DNA of 49,198 bases from an uncultured Ruminococcus sp. (GCA_946494335.1 CAMMBV010000025.1:1-49198), one strand, 5' to 3'. Numbered from the stretch's first letter, positions 1 to 8,103 are shown. Made by a program: numbers and translations. Notes: generated from the sequence alone by a model not told the origin.

Positions 1-266
1 TGATACATGTGAGCATATACGAATACGATGCGGAAAAACATATGAGGCAGGAGAAGGAGGAGAGCTGGGAAGATGGACACCGCCTTGGAGTGGAAGAAGG
101 CCGCCTTTTTGGACGGGAGGAGATTCTGAGAAAACAAATCAGAAAAAAATTGGAAAAAGGTCTGACGCTGTCGGAAATAGCGGATATGCTGGAGGAAGAG
201 GAGGAGACGGTAAAAAGGCTGATGGAGCATTCGGAAGGAACGTCTGATTCTCAGTTCACAGAATAA
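1..266 (+). CDS. C-terminal fragment of an Rpn-family (PD-(D/E)XK) nuclease/putative transposase
   Basis: The reading frame is open to the left edge, so this is the 3' end of a gene that starts outside the window. The visible residues run from a Tyr-Glu-Tyr-Asp segment into a highly charged helix rich in Glu, Arg and Lys with Gly-containing spacers, then a short helix-turn segment (LTLSEIADMLEEEEETVKRL). This is the usual tail of Rpn/PDDEXK_2 proteins, which are abundant in Lachnospiraceae and linked to recombination. The catalytic domain would lie upstream and cannot be checked. A GTG at position 9 could act as a start, but the family resemblance makes truncation by the window edge far more likely. 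Confidence 0.7.
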   Translation, partial: IHVSIYEYDAEKHMRQEKEESWEDGHRLGVEEGRLFGREEILRKQIRKKLEKGLTLSEIADMLEEEEETVKRLMEHSEGTSDSQFTE

Positions 267-267
267 A

Positions 268-330
268 CACCGATTCATAACAGGAGAAACACAAATTCAT
301 AACAAATCCACCACAAATCTATCCTATACT
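268..330 (+). promoter_or_regulatory. htrA control region: three direct repeats at 22-bp spacing ending in a -10 box
   Basis: A 15-base unit, CACAAATTCATAACA at 290-304, is preceded at exactly 22 bp by CACCGATTCATAACA (268-282) and followed at 22 bp by CACAAATCTATCCTA (312-326). The last copy merges with TATACT (325-330), a good -10 box, while no recognisable -35 hexamer lies at the proper distance. Direct repeats on one face of the helix next to a -10 without a -35 are typical of response-regulator-activated promoters. The regulator is unknown. Confidence 0.6.
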
Positions 331-376
331 TTAAGCAACAAAGAAAAAGAGAACACATTTTAATGGAGGGATAGAT

Positions 377-1687
377 ATGTATAACGAGAATGGAAATTAT
401 GAGTATTATCAAATGAATCAGGTGCCCCAGGAGCCTCAGGAACCGCAGCAGCCAAAGGAAAAGAAAGATTATACGAGAGCCAAAAAGCTTGCAAAAAAAG
501 TTGGCGCACTGGTACTGGCCGGTGTATTGGTGGGAGGTTCTGCAGGTCTGGCATTTCAGGGAGTGACTTATGCCGCAGGCGGCAGTGAAAATGAAAAAAG
601 CACCAGCAGTACAGCCACACTGCAGACGGCGGCGCCTGTTTCTGACGGCACGATAAACAGTGAAAGCCTTGATGTTTCTGATATTGCGGACAGTGTAATG
701 CCGTCCATCGTGGCGATTACTAATCAGTCCGTGCAGGAGGTTCAAGATTATTTCAGCATGTTCGGTATGGGAGGCATACCGCAGGAAGAAGAGGTGGAGA
801 GCGCTGGTTCCGGTATCATTGTAGGGCAGAATGATGAGGAACTTCTGATTGTCAGCAATAACCATGTGGTAGAGGGAGCAGATACCCTTTCCGTCTGTTT
901 CAATGACGGCAATGTATATGAAGCCAGCATTAAAGGGACAGACTCTGATCGCGACCTGGCGGTGATTGCAGTGAAGCTAAGTGATATTTCAGATGACACC
1001 ATGGTGTCCGTAAAGGCGATTCAGATCGGAAGCTCTGATGATCTGAAGGTGGGCGAGCAGGTAGTAGCCATCGGCAATGCGCTGGGATACGGGCAGTCCG
1101 TTACCACGGGTATTGTCAGCGCCCTGGACCGTACGCTGGAAGACGGCAGCGATGCCACATTTATCCAGACAGATGCGGCTATTAACCCCGGCAACAGCGG
1201 AGGAGCCCTTCTCAACATGCAGGGACAGCTGATCGGCATTAACTCTGCGAAATATGCATCCACGGAAGTGGAAGGTATGGGATATGCCATCCCTGTTTCA
1301 GAAGTGCAGGAGCAGCTGGAAAATCTGATGAATCGGACGACGAGAGAAAAAGTAGAGGAAAGCAAGAGCGCCAGCCTGGGCGTATCTGTGCAGGATGTGG
1401 ACAGCCAGGTATCAGAAATGTACGGACTTCCCGAAGGAGCATATGTGGCGGAAGTGACAAAAGGTTCTGCTGCAGAAAGGGCAGGGCTCAAAGAGGGCTA
1501 CATTATCACAGGCTTTGACGGAGAAAGCGTGAACTCTGTATCAGATCTTCAGAATCTGATGCAGTACTATGCGGCCGGTGAAGAGGTGGAAGTCACTTAT
1601 CAGGTTTCTGACGGGGGGCAGTATAAGGAGCAGAAAGTTACCGTGACTCTGGATCAGGCTCAGGCACAGACGGAAGAAAACAGATAA
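377..1687 (+). CDS. htrA: HtrA/DegP-type membrane-anchored serine protease with one PDZ domain
   Basis: A cell-surface quality-control protease that degrades misfolded exported proteins. The 436-residue protein has a Gln/Pro/Lys-rich cytoplasmic segment (1-40), one membrane anchor (about 41-62), a Ser/Thr/Ala linker, a trypsin-like domain (about 100-320) and a C-terminal PDZ domain (about 330-425). The catalytic triad is complete: His163 in NNHVVEG, Asp193 in DRDLAVI and Ser274 in PGNSGGAL. The start has a GGAGGG ribosome site 8 bases upstream. Length and architecture fit Firmicute HtrA proteins. It stands alone between the 22-bp repeats and a terminator, so it is monocistronic. Regulation by an envelope-stress two-component system is inferred from the upstream repeats only. 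Confidence 0.95.
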   Translation: MYNENGNYEYYQMNQVPQEPQEPQQPKEKKDYTRAKKLAKKVGALVLAGVLVGGSAGLAFQGVTYAAGGSENEKSTSSTATLQTAAPVSDGTINSESLDVSDIADSVMPSIVAITNQSVQEVQDYFSMFGMGGIPQEEEVESAGSGIIVGQNDEELLIVSNNHVVEGADTLSVCFNDGNVYEASIKGTDSDRDLAVIAVKLSDISDDTMVSVKAIQIGSSDDLKVGEQVVAIGNALGYGQSVTTGIVSALDRTLEDGSDATFIQTDAAINPGNSGGALLNMQGQLIGINSAKYASTEVEGMGYAIPVSEVQEQLENLMNRTTREKVEESKSASLGVSVQDVDSQVSEMYGLPEGAYVAEVTKGSAAERAGLKEGYIITGFDGESVNSVSDLQNLMQYYAAGEEVEVTYQVSDGGQYKEQKVTVTLDQAQAQTEENR

Positions 1688-1696
1688 TAAATGGAA

Positions 1697-1732
1697 AAAA
1701 GCGGCCGCACATTTTGTGCGGTCCTTTTATTG
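1697..1732 (+). terminator. Rho-independent terminator of htrA
   Basis: The stem GGCCGCAC pairs with GTGCGGTC (one G-U pair) around a short T-rich loop and is followed by CCTTTTATT. It lies just after the htrA stop codon. Confidence 0.8.
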
Positions 1733-1816
1733 CAGCGGCTTTCAGTTTGAAATTTCATTCTTTTTTTGGAGTTTTGTAATTAGATTTTTCAGTTGTATGG
1801 ATCGCCCGGAATCCTC

Positions 1817-1868
1817 TTGACAAAATATGTAAACGCGTTTACAATTCATATAAAAGTAAACGCGTTTA
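1817..1868 (+). promoter_or_regulatory. Sigma-A promoter with two AAACGCGTTT palindromic operators
   Basis: TTGACA (1817-1822), a 17-base spacer and TACAAT (1840-1845) form a near-consensus promoter. The perfect palindrome TGTAAACGCGTTTACA (1828-1843) covers the spacer and most of the -10. A second palindrome, TAAACGCGTTTA (1857-1868), is centred 27 bp downstream. This is a classic repression layout, and the TetR-type protein encoded next is the natural candidate. AAACG/CGTTT half-sites also occur in LacI-family operators, so the binding protein is an inference. A second possible promoter, TTGACG-17-TAGTAT (1916-1944), lies closer to the gene. Confidence 0.75.
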
Positions 1869-1959
1869 TTTTTTCGGAAACGAAAAACAGATGTACACAG
1901 CAGGGGAAAGAGTTCTTGACGGGATATTTAAAATAAGATAGTATTTTTGATGAGTTAAT

Positions 1960-2673
1960 GTGCTCGTGAAATTTAATATCTGTAAGAATCAAACGATACA
2001 CAGTATGGCTGTTTATGAGAAAGGCAATGAGACTAAGCGGCGTTTCGTGATGTCCATGTACGACAAACTGAAGGTACAGGACGCCTCTGAAATCACCGTA
2101 CGGGAGCTGGCCCGGGAGAATCACTGTTCACCGGCGGCGCTGTACCGGCATTTTGAAAGCCTGGAGCATCTGATTGTCCTTGGATCGATACGTTTTTTCA
2201 GCGATTATATGGAGGCCTACGGCCAGATGATGGACTCCGTCGGCAACCTGATGGAGGCCTACTTAAAAGGTTGGTGGCTGTTTAATCATTACGCTTTTGA
2301 AAGACCGGATCTGTATTACCGGCTGTTCTGGGGTCAGAATAACCGGAAGCTGTCGGATGCGGTGGAGGAATATTTTGAACTGTTCCCCATGTCGGGTTCC
2401 CAGCGGTATCCGGCATACTTTTTCACAATGCTGTTTACGGACAATATCCAGGAACGTGATCTTCTGATGCTGAGACGGGCTGTAAATTATAATATGTTAT
2501 CCGATGAAGACGCGGTTTATTTCAGTAAATCCAACCCATTGATCGTAAAGGGAATGCTTGAGATGTATATGGGACAAGAACTGGAAGTAAGAAGACAGGG
2601 AGAGCAGGAGTGCAATCAGCTGCTTTTGAAAAATCTTGAGAAAGTATATATTCCTGCAGAATGTGAGACTTAA
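1960..2673 (+). CDS. TetR/AcrR-family transcriptional regulator
   Basis: A 237-residue protein with a TetR-like DNA-binding region near the N terminus (EITVRELARENHCSPAALYRHF, about residues 44-65) and an aromatic-rich helical C-terminal ligand domain. The start is uncertain: GTG 1960 has no clear ribosome site, and the ATG at 2005 (giving MAVYEKGNETKRR) leaves the HTH intact and may be the true start. The gene lies under a promoter covered by twin palindromes and directly upstream of the transporter, isomerase-like and MttB-family genes in the same direction. It therefore probably represses itself and that unit, with a catabolic substrate as inducer. The ligand is unknown. Confidence 0.85.
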   Translation: MLVKFNICKNQTIHSMAVYEKGNETKRRFVMSMYDKLKVQDASEITVRELARENHCSPAALYRHFESLEHLIVLGSIRFFSDYMEAYGQMMDSVGNLMEAYLKGWWLFNHYAFERPDLYYRLFWGQNNRKLSDAVEEYFELFPMSGSQRYPAYFFTMLFTDNIQERDLLMLRRAVNYNMLSDEDAVYFSKSNPLIVKGMLEMYMGQELEVRRQGEQECNQLLLKNLEKVYIPAECET

Positions 2674-2731
2674 ATGCGAGGAGGGATGAGATGGTTTGAT
2701 TTTCTTTACAGATAGTGAGTACATTAACTAT

Positions 2732-2764
2732 TTTTTTAGCTAAAAAAGTGAACAGGTTCACTTT
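2732..2764 (+). promoter_or_regulatory. Two overlapping palindromes upstream of the MFS gene (candidate operator)
   Basis: TTTTTTAGCTAAAAAA (2732-2747) is self-complementary and runs into AAAGTGAACAGGTTCACTTT (2745-2764), which has perfect 9-bp arms around a 2-base centre. The latter has the size and symmetry of a TetR-type operator but differs from the AAACGCGTTT sites upstream of the regulator gene. No convincing -35/-10 pair was found here. It may be a second control point for the downstream three genes. Confidence 0.5.
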
Positions 2765-2796
2765 GGAGTGCGAAATGTGAGAGGAGGACCATTTTT

Positions 2797-4119
2797 ATGG
2801 TAATTACAGGAAAAAAGCGGTGGTTTGTCCTGATCATCGTGTCGTTGATGGCAGGTGTCATGGTCTATGTGCCGTTTCTTCGGTACAGCTATTATGATCA
2901 GATGGTGATGCTGTTTTCTGAGTATAAACCCATCGTGTCGTCTGCCGGAGTAAATGAATTTATTGGGGATTTCAGTTTTGGATTCGGTCTTATCTGTACA
3001 GTGGGATATCCCATCGGCGGTATTCTGGTGGATAAATTCGGAGAAAAGTGGCTGCTGATCATCGGGTCAGTGATGATGGGCGTCTGCTCCTTCTGGCTGG
3101 GATCGGTTCCGGGCCGGACGGCGGTGATTGTCATTCACATATTATACGGCGTGGGAACCAGTTTCTTCATCTGGAACGCATACCTGAAGACGACGCGGAA
3201 AATGGGGAAGACGTCGGAGCAGGGGGCCATGTTTTCTACCTCAGAATTTATACGGGCCATCATCGGTATGATTCTGGGATTTTTAGGAGTCGCCCTTTTA
3301 AACAGGGCCATTATGCCGGGAAATGAAACGGATCTGGCTGTGCTGGGGGAGCAGTGGAGAAACATGCTGTTTTTTAACGGGGCCTTGTTTATTGTTCTGG
3401 CAGTCATTGTGTTTCTGGTACTTCCGGGGAAAATCATCGGAGCGGAAGAGGAGGAGCTGAAAGCGGCGGGCAAAGATACGGAAAGTCAGGAGAAGCTGTC
3501 GGCGTCTTCGGTGCTGAAAGTACTGAAAATGCCGGGTACATGGCTTTTGTCCCTGCTGATTTTCTTCTGCTTTTCCTTTACATCCGCAGCCAACGGATAC
3601 CTGGGCTCCTACACGGTGAATGTACTGGGAATTTCCCAGACGCAGGCCAGTACCTTCGCCGTGGTCCGCAATTACATCATTGCGGGGCTGTCCACTCTGG
3701 CCATCGGTTTTATCGCCGACAGAATCGGTTCCAAGGTAAAGACGCTGGGATACTATCTTGGCATTGCGACCATCCTGACCGGAGCCGTTTTGCTTACAAA
3801 GGACGCGGCGTTCTTTTGTATCGCGGCAAGCTTCGTATTCGCGGTGATCTACACAGGGATGCGCGGCATCTACTTTGCCACTTTGGGAGAGGTGGGGATT
3901 CCCCTGTCGTTGACGGGGGTGGCTACGGGCGTGATCTCCCTGATCTGCTACCTGCCGGATGTATATTTCGCAAAACTGGCCGGTATCTGGCTGGATAAAT
4001 ATGGGAACGGCGGATACGATCTGATCTGGTACTGGGTTATCGGATGCGGCATCCTGGGAATCGTCACAGCGGTGATTACCCTTCGATATTCAAAAAGGAT
4101 AAATAGAAAAGGAGAATGA
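2797..4119 (+). CDS. MFS transporter, 12 transmembrane segments
   Basis: A 440-residue polytopic membrane protein of major facilitator type. Twelve hydrophobic helices can be traced, with the conserved loop after the second helix (GGILVDKFGEKW) and its weaker counterpart in the second half (GFIADRIGSKVK), separated by a charged central loop (about residues 210-235). It starts with an AGGAGG ribosome site. The next gene begins at its stop codon region, so the two are translationally close. The context (TetR regulator, TIM-barrel protein, MttB-family protein) suggests import of the compound these enzymes process. The substrate cannot be read from sequence; export is possible but less consistent with the setting. 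Confidence 0.9.
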   Translation: MVITGKKRWFVLIIVSLMAGVMVYVPFLRYSYYDQMVMLFSEYKPIVSSAGVNEFIGDFSFGFGLICTVGYPIGGILVDKFGEKWLLIIGSVMMGVCSFWLGSVPGRTAVIVIHILYGVGTSFFIWNAYLKTTRKMGKTSEQGAMFSTSEFIRAIIGMILGFLGVALLNRAIMPGNETDLAVLGEQWRNMLFFNGALFIVLAVIVFLVLPGKIIGAEEEELKAAGKDTESQEKLSASSVLKVLKMPGTWLLSLLIFFCFSFTSAANGYLGSYTVNVLGISQTQASTFAVVRNYIIAGLSTLAIGFIADRIGSKVKTLGYYLGIATILTGAVLLTKDAAFFCIAASFVFAVIYTGMRGIYFATLGEVGIPLSLTGVATGVISLICYLPDVYFAKLAGIWLDKYGNGGYDLIWYWVIGCGILGIVTAVITLRYSKRINRKGE

Positions 4120-4124
4120 CAATA

Positions 4125-5063
4125 ATGGAAAAGAAAAACAGACCTTTAAGACTGGGAATGCATACCTACACCCTTCACTTTTTCGGGCTGGGCGAGAGCT
4201 GGGGATTTGGAAAGGATTACTATTTTGAACAGACCATGTCCTTGTACGAACTGATGGACCGGGCGGAAAAATGGGAACTGGACGGACTGCAGATCACAAA
4301 AGTCGATCTTCTCACCACGGCCGAAGAAAAACCCTTCTCCACGGAAAATTTAAGGAAGGTGGCAAAAGCGGCAAAGGAGCATGGACTGTTTCTGGAATTT
4401 AATTCCTCCTTCCATGCGGGCAGCGATTCCCGCGTCAACTGTACCGTGAAGGAAGCCTTGCAAATCGGTCACGATCTGGATGCGGAGCTGGTAAAATTCA
4501 GTCTGGATATTATCCGTCCAAGGCAGCTTTACGGCTCCTGTATGCATCCGGATGTCATGCGGCAGATGGCGGACCGGTATGATGAGTTTAAGGAGGCCCT
4601 TCCTCTGATAGAGGAATACGGTATGCAGATTGCCATTGAGAACCATACGGATACCTTCGCTGATGAGATTCTCTGGATCGTTGACCAGCTGAATCATCCG
4701 CTGATCGGTACCTGTGTGGATACCATGAATCCGCTGCAGGTCATTGAAAATCCTTATTATGCCATGGAACGGATGCTGCCAAAAGCCTACTGCTGCCATT
4801 TCAGCGACGATATCATCGTGGTAGATCCTCTGGGCGTCCATGATATCGGAGCGCCCCATGGCCAGGGCTCCATGGATTGTCCGAAGATGGTATCGCAGAT
4901 TCGGGAGAAATCTCCCATGGATAAAATCATTTTTGAAAATGAAATTGCGTTTTTAAGCATGGACGAACCCATTGAACAGGCCAGAGACAGAGAACTGAAA
5001 GCCTGTGAGGAGAGTGTGCGCTACTTAAGAGACGTATTGAAGCTGGGTGTGAGAAATCGATAA
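4125..5063 (+). CDS. Sugar phosphate isomerase/epimerase-like TIM-barrel protein
   Basis: A 312-residue xylose-isomerase-like TIM barrel (AP endonuclease family 2 fold). Metal ligands of the family can be placed at Glu172 (IENH), Asp199 (CVDTMN), His225 (CCHFSDD) and Glu271 or Glu273 (FENE). ATG 4125 is chosen because AAAAGGAGA (4107-4115) is 10 bases upstream; ATG 4116 overlaps the previous stop but would sit on its own ribosome site. Family members isomerise or epimerise sugars and polyols such as inosose and keto-sugars, usually with Mn or Co. It lies between the MFS gene and an MttB-family gene, so its substrate may be the transported compound or its demethylated product. No specific reaction can be assigned. 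Confidence 0.85.
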   Translation: MEKKNRPLRLGMHTYTLHFFGLGESWGFGKDYYFEQTMSLYELMDRAEKWELDGLQITKVDLLTTAEEKPFSTENLRKVAKAAKEHGLFLEFNSSFHAGSDSRVNCTVKEALQIGHDLDAELVKFSLDIIRPRQLYGSCMHPDVMRQMADRYDEFKEALPLIEEYGMQIAIENHTDTFADEILWIVDQLNHPLIGTCVDTMNPLQVIENPYYAMERMLPKAYCCHFSDDIIVVDPLGVHDIGAPHGQGSMDCPKMVSQIREKSPMDKIIFENEIAFLSMDEPIEQARDRELKACEESVRYLRDVLKLGVRNR

Positions 5064-5086
5064 AAAAGAAGGAAAGGAATGGTAAT

Positions 5087-6502
5087 ATGATGACAGGAGA
5101 ACAGATGATACATAAGGCGGCTATGGAAATCATGCAGGAAGTGGGAGTGAATATCCACAATGAGAAAGCAGCGGAAATATTTAAGAAAAACGGAATCCGC
5201 ATGGAGGGCAATACAGCGTATTTCACGGAAGAGCAGGTGATGCACTGGGTGAAAAAAGCGCCGGAATCCTTTACTTTGTATGCTCGAAATCCCAGGTATG
5301 ATACGGTGATCGGGGACGGCCATATCAATCCTGCACCCACCTACGGATGTGCTTTTATCGATGACTGGGAGGGAAACCGGCGCCGGGGAAGTATGGAGGA
5401 TTATGTAAAATGTCTGAAGCTGGTACAGGCAGAGGACAGTTATTCCATCAATGGCGGCATCATGATACAGCCTGCCGACGTGCCGGAAGAAAGTGCAGCC
5501 CTGTGGATGTTTTACGCGGCGCTGATGCATTCTGACAAGGCCATCATGCTGCCCACAGGCTTTAAAGATGAAATGGAACTGATGATGGAAGCGGCCTGCC
5601 AGGCTTTCGGAGGAAAGGAAGCGCTGGTGGAAAAGCCAAGGATGATCGCGCTGATCAACACAGTGTCTCCTCTCTCCCTGGATGAAAGGATGCTGGACTG
5701 TCTGATGATTTTGGCGGAGTACGGACAGGCCGTCATTCTCTGTCCGGCGGCCATGCTGGGAGCGACAGGTTCTCTTTCCATGGCGGGAACGCTTGCAAGC
5801 GGTGCGGCGGAGAGCCTGGCGGGAATCGTGCTGGCGCAGATGATCCGTCCGGGGACGCCGGTGGTGTTTGGCGTCCAGTCAACGGCTGCCGATATGAAAG
5901 GCGGAATCACCTTTGCCTGTGCGGCGCCGGAAGGCACGTTGATGCAGGGCTTTGGAGCCAACCTGGCAAAATTCTACGGCCTGCCCTCCAGAGGAGGCGG
6001 ATGCCAGACAGATGCGCCGGTGATTAACTGTCAGGCGGGATACGAATCCATGCTGACATTTTCATCTGCATACCGCCACGGAATTAATCTGATCATGGAG
6101 GCGGGCGGCGTTATGGACAGCGTCAATGCTACCTCTTTTGAAAAAATGGTGATTGATTTCGAAATCATCCGCCAGGTGAAGACTGCATTTACGCCCATCG
6201 AAATCAATGATGAAACGCTGAATCTGGAAGAGATTAAAGAAATCGGCCATGACGGAAGCTTTGTCACTTCGGACTATACGCTGGATCATTATGAGGACGT
6301 TTATTCTCCCCATATCGGAGAAAGAAACGCAAAAGGAGCGGATTATTTTAAGAAAGGCATCGACCAGGAGATGAACCGTCTGCTGGAAACGTATGAAAAC
6401 AACCGGCCGGTGCTGGAGGAAGAGACAGGGAAAAAGGTACGGGAAGTGCTGAAAAAATCCGGAATGGATGACGAATATTTTGTAAAAGCGGAAAGATTAT
6501 AA
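5087..6502 (+). CDS. MttB-superfamily (trimethylamine methyltransferase-like) protein, non-pyrrolysine
   Basis: A 471-residue protein of the MttB/COG5598 superfamily, whose members transfer a methyl group from a quaternary or tertiary amine to a corrinoid protein. Family signatures include the Ser-Leu-rich segment after the LINTVSPLSLDERML strand and GGGCQTDAPVINCQAGYES, matching the QAGYE region of MttB and MtgB. The frame is continuous with no in-frame TAG, so it lacks pyrrolysine, as in the glycine betaine, proline betaine and carnitine branch. The start has AAGGAA 7 bases upstream. The corrinoid protein usually encoded beside such genes is not in this window, nor is a reactivase. Substrate unknown; the neighbours suggest an imported N-methylated compound carrying a sugar- or polyol-like part. 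Confidence 0.88.
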   Translation: MMTGEQMIHKAAMEIMQEVGVNIHNEKAAEIFKKNGIRMEGNTAYFTEEQVMHWVKKAPESFTLYARNPRYDTVIGDGHINPAPTYGCAFIDDWEGNRRRGSMEDYVKCLKLVQAEDSYSINGGIMIQPADVPEESAALWMFYAALMHSDKAIMLPTGFKDEMELMMEAACQAFGGKEALVEKPRMIALINTVSPLSLDERMLDCLMILAEYGQAVILCPAAMLGATGSLSMAGTLASGAAESLAGIVLAQMIRPGTPVVFGVQSTAADMKGGITFACAAPEGTLMQGFGANLAKFYGLPSRGGGCQTDAPVINCQAGYESMLTFSSAYRHGINLIMEAGGVMDSVNATSFEKMVIDFEIIRQVKTAFTPIEINDETLNLEEIKEIGHDGSFVTSDYTLDHYEDVYSPHIGERNAKGADYFKKGIDQEMNRLLETYENNRPVLEEETGKKVREVLKKSGMDDEYFVKAERL

Positions 6503-6507
6503 GCATG

Positions 6508-6544
6508 AAAAAGGACAGGAGGCCTGATTGACTTCCTGTCCTTT
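6508..6544 (-). terminator. Terminator hairpin between convergent genes
   Basis: AAAGGACAGGA and TCCTGTCCTTT form an 11-bp stem. On the minus strand it continues as TTTTTC, making it a good terminator for the PurF-like gene. On the plus strand the T tract is interrupted but may still terminate the MttB-family gene. Confidence 0.75.
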
Positions 6545-6556
6545 GCTGTATTGTTT

Positions 6557-7963
6557 TTATTCTTTTCCGTCCCAGCAGTAGGTACAAAGTTTGCATTTGT
6601 CAAAACCGGTAGATTCTACCAGGTCGTCCAGGCGGTGATAGCGAAGAGAGGTGAAATTCAGCCTTTTACGGATCTTTTCTATCATATCCTGGTATTCTGT
6701 GGATTCCGGATCTACGTAGCGATCCAGGTTTTCGGGCTGTGCGCTTCCTTCCATCTCTTTGATTACCTGGCGTGTAATCAGCTCCATCTCGGAAGTGGAG
6801 CGTGAGAAATTCAGAAATTTACAGCCGTACACCAGCGGCGGGCATGCGGGGCGGATATGAACCTCCCGGGCTCCGCTGTGATATAAGAATTCTGTGGTTT
6901 CCCGAAGCTGTGTTCCACGGACGATGGAATCATCGATCAGCAGAAGACTGCGGTTCTGAATCAGGTCATGAACAGGAATCAGCTTCATCTTGGCAATTAA
7001 ATTACGCTGGCTCTGTATGGTAGGCATGAAGGAACGGGGCCAGGTAGGTGTATATTTGATAAATGGGCGGGAGAATGGAACTCCCGATTCGTTTGCGTAG
7101 CCGATGGCGTGAGCCGTACCGGAATCCGGTACGCCGGCCACAGTATCCGGTTTTACATCATCTCTTTTTGCCAGAAGCTTTCCGCAGTTGTAGCGCATCT
7201 CTTCTACGCTTAAGCCCTCATAGGAAGAAGAGGGATATCCGTAGTACACCCACAGAAAAGTACAGATCTTCATCTCTTTTCCCGGAGCGGAAAGGGTCTG
7301 TGCTCCTTCCGGCGTGATTACTGCGATCTCTCCGGGTCCCAGTTCTCTCTCGTCATCGTATCCCAGATTCAGATAAGCAAAGCTTTCAAAGGAGACGCAG
7401 TAACCGTCCGGCTTCTTTCCGATGGTCACAGGGGTACGGCCGAAGCGGTCTCTGGCCGCGTAGATGCCTTTGGAGGTCATCAGAAGGACGGTCATGGAGC
7501 CCTCGATCACTTCCTGGATAAACTGAAGTCCCTCGATCAGGTTGTCCTTCTGATTGATCAGGGAAGCTACCAGCTCTGTGGAATTGATTTCCCCGCCGCT
7601 CATTTCCAGAAAATGCGCGTGGCCCTTCTGGAACAGCATATCTACCAGCGCGTTTTTGTTGTTGATTTTTCCTACGGTCGCAATGGCGTATGTGCCGTGG
7701 TGGGAACGGATGATCAGCGGCTGCGGTTCATAATCGGATATACAGCCGATGCCAAGCGTTCCTTTCATTTTATTGACATCTTTATCGAATTTTGTACGAA
7801 ACGGTGCGTTCTCAATATTATGGATTGCCCGGTCAAATCCCTTTTCCCGGTCGTAGACTGCCATACCGGCCCGTCTGGTGCCCAGATGGGAATGGTAGTC
7901 TGTGCCGAAGAATAAGTCAAATACGCAATCCTGTTTATTTGCAACGCCAAAAAATCCACCCAT
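6557..7963 (-). CDS. PurF-like amidophosphoribosyltransferase homologue lacking the catalytic N-terminal Cys
   Basis: A 468-residue protein with the two-domain layout of PurF: N-terminal class II glutaminase-like fold (1-230) and C-terminal phosphoribosyltransferase. The PRPP loop LLIDDSIVRGT (341-351) is intact, and Cys234, Cys381, Cys457 and Cys460 match the spacing of the 4Fe-4S ligands of Bacillus subtilis PurF. However, PurF begins Met-Cys-Gly, with that Cys becoming the glutaminase nucleophile, whereas this protein begins MGGFFGV. The Asn-Gly oxyanion motif is also altered (IATVGKINN). It therefore should not hydrolyse glutamine. It could use free ammonia, borrow it from a partner, or be regulatory. 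It stands alone, with a GAAAGAGGG ribosome site. A canonical purF is expected elsewhere in the genome. Confidence 0.85.
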   Translation of the reverse strand: MGGFFGVANKQDCVFDLFFGTDYHSHLGTRRAGMAVYDREKGFDRAIHNIENAPFRTKFDKDVNKMKGTLGIGCISDYEPQPLIIRSHHGTYAIATVGKINNKNALVDMLFQKGHAHFLEMSGGEINSTELVASLINQKDNLIEGLQFIQEVIEGSMTVLLMTSKGIYAARDRFGRTPVTIGKKPDGYCVSFESFAYLNLGYDDERELGPGEIAVITPEGAQTLSAPGKEMKICTFLWVYYGYPSSSYEGLSVEEMRYNCGKLLAKRDDVKPDTVAGVPDSGTAHAIGYANESGVPFSRPFIKYTPTWPRSFMPTIQSQRNLIAKMKLIPVHDLIQNRSLLLIDDSIVRGTQLRETTEFLYHSGAREVHIRPACPPLVYGCKFLNFSRSTSEMELITRQVIKEMEGSAQPENLDRYVDPESTEYQDMIEKIRKRLNFTSLRYHRLDDLVESTGFDKCKLCTYCWDGKE

Positions 7964-8012
7964 TTATAATTCCCTCTTTCTTCGTTGGTTCTGTAAAACA
8001 TTATCCAACGCT

Positions 8013-8043
8013 ATCATATCATTGGAACCGGGGGGGATGTCAA
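8013..8043 (-). promoter_or_regulatory. Promoter of the PurF-like gene
   Basis: On the minus strand TTGACA (8038-8043) is followed after 19 bases by TATGAT (8013-8018). The spacing is long. A 6-bp inverted repeat, CGTTGG/CCAACG (arms 7983-7988 and 8005-8010), lies between this -10 and the start codon and may be an operator. Confidence 0.5.
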
Positions 8044-8074
8044 CCATTACTTAAAGGAAATCATTTACTTTTGC

Positions 8075-8103
8075 TTGACTTTTGGCCGGCTCTGTGCTAA
8101 ATT
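8075..8103 (+). promoter_or_regulatory. Promoter of the rpmG-secE-nusG-rplK-rplA operon
   Basis: TTGACT (8075-8080), a 17-base spacer and TAAATT (8098-8103) preceded by TGC, an extended -10. It is divergent from the PurF-like gene and lies about 85 bases before rpmG. Confidence 0.65.

Noticed and set aside
1828-1868. Assignment of the AAACGCGTTT palindromes to a LacI-family repressor
   Set aside because: No LacI-type gene is nearby and the adjacent regulator is TetR-type; the motif resemblance alone is not enough.
5087-6502. Pyrrolysine codon in the MttB-family gene
   Set aside because: The frame has no internal TAG and no pyl genes are in the window.
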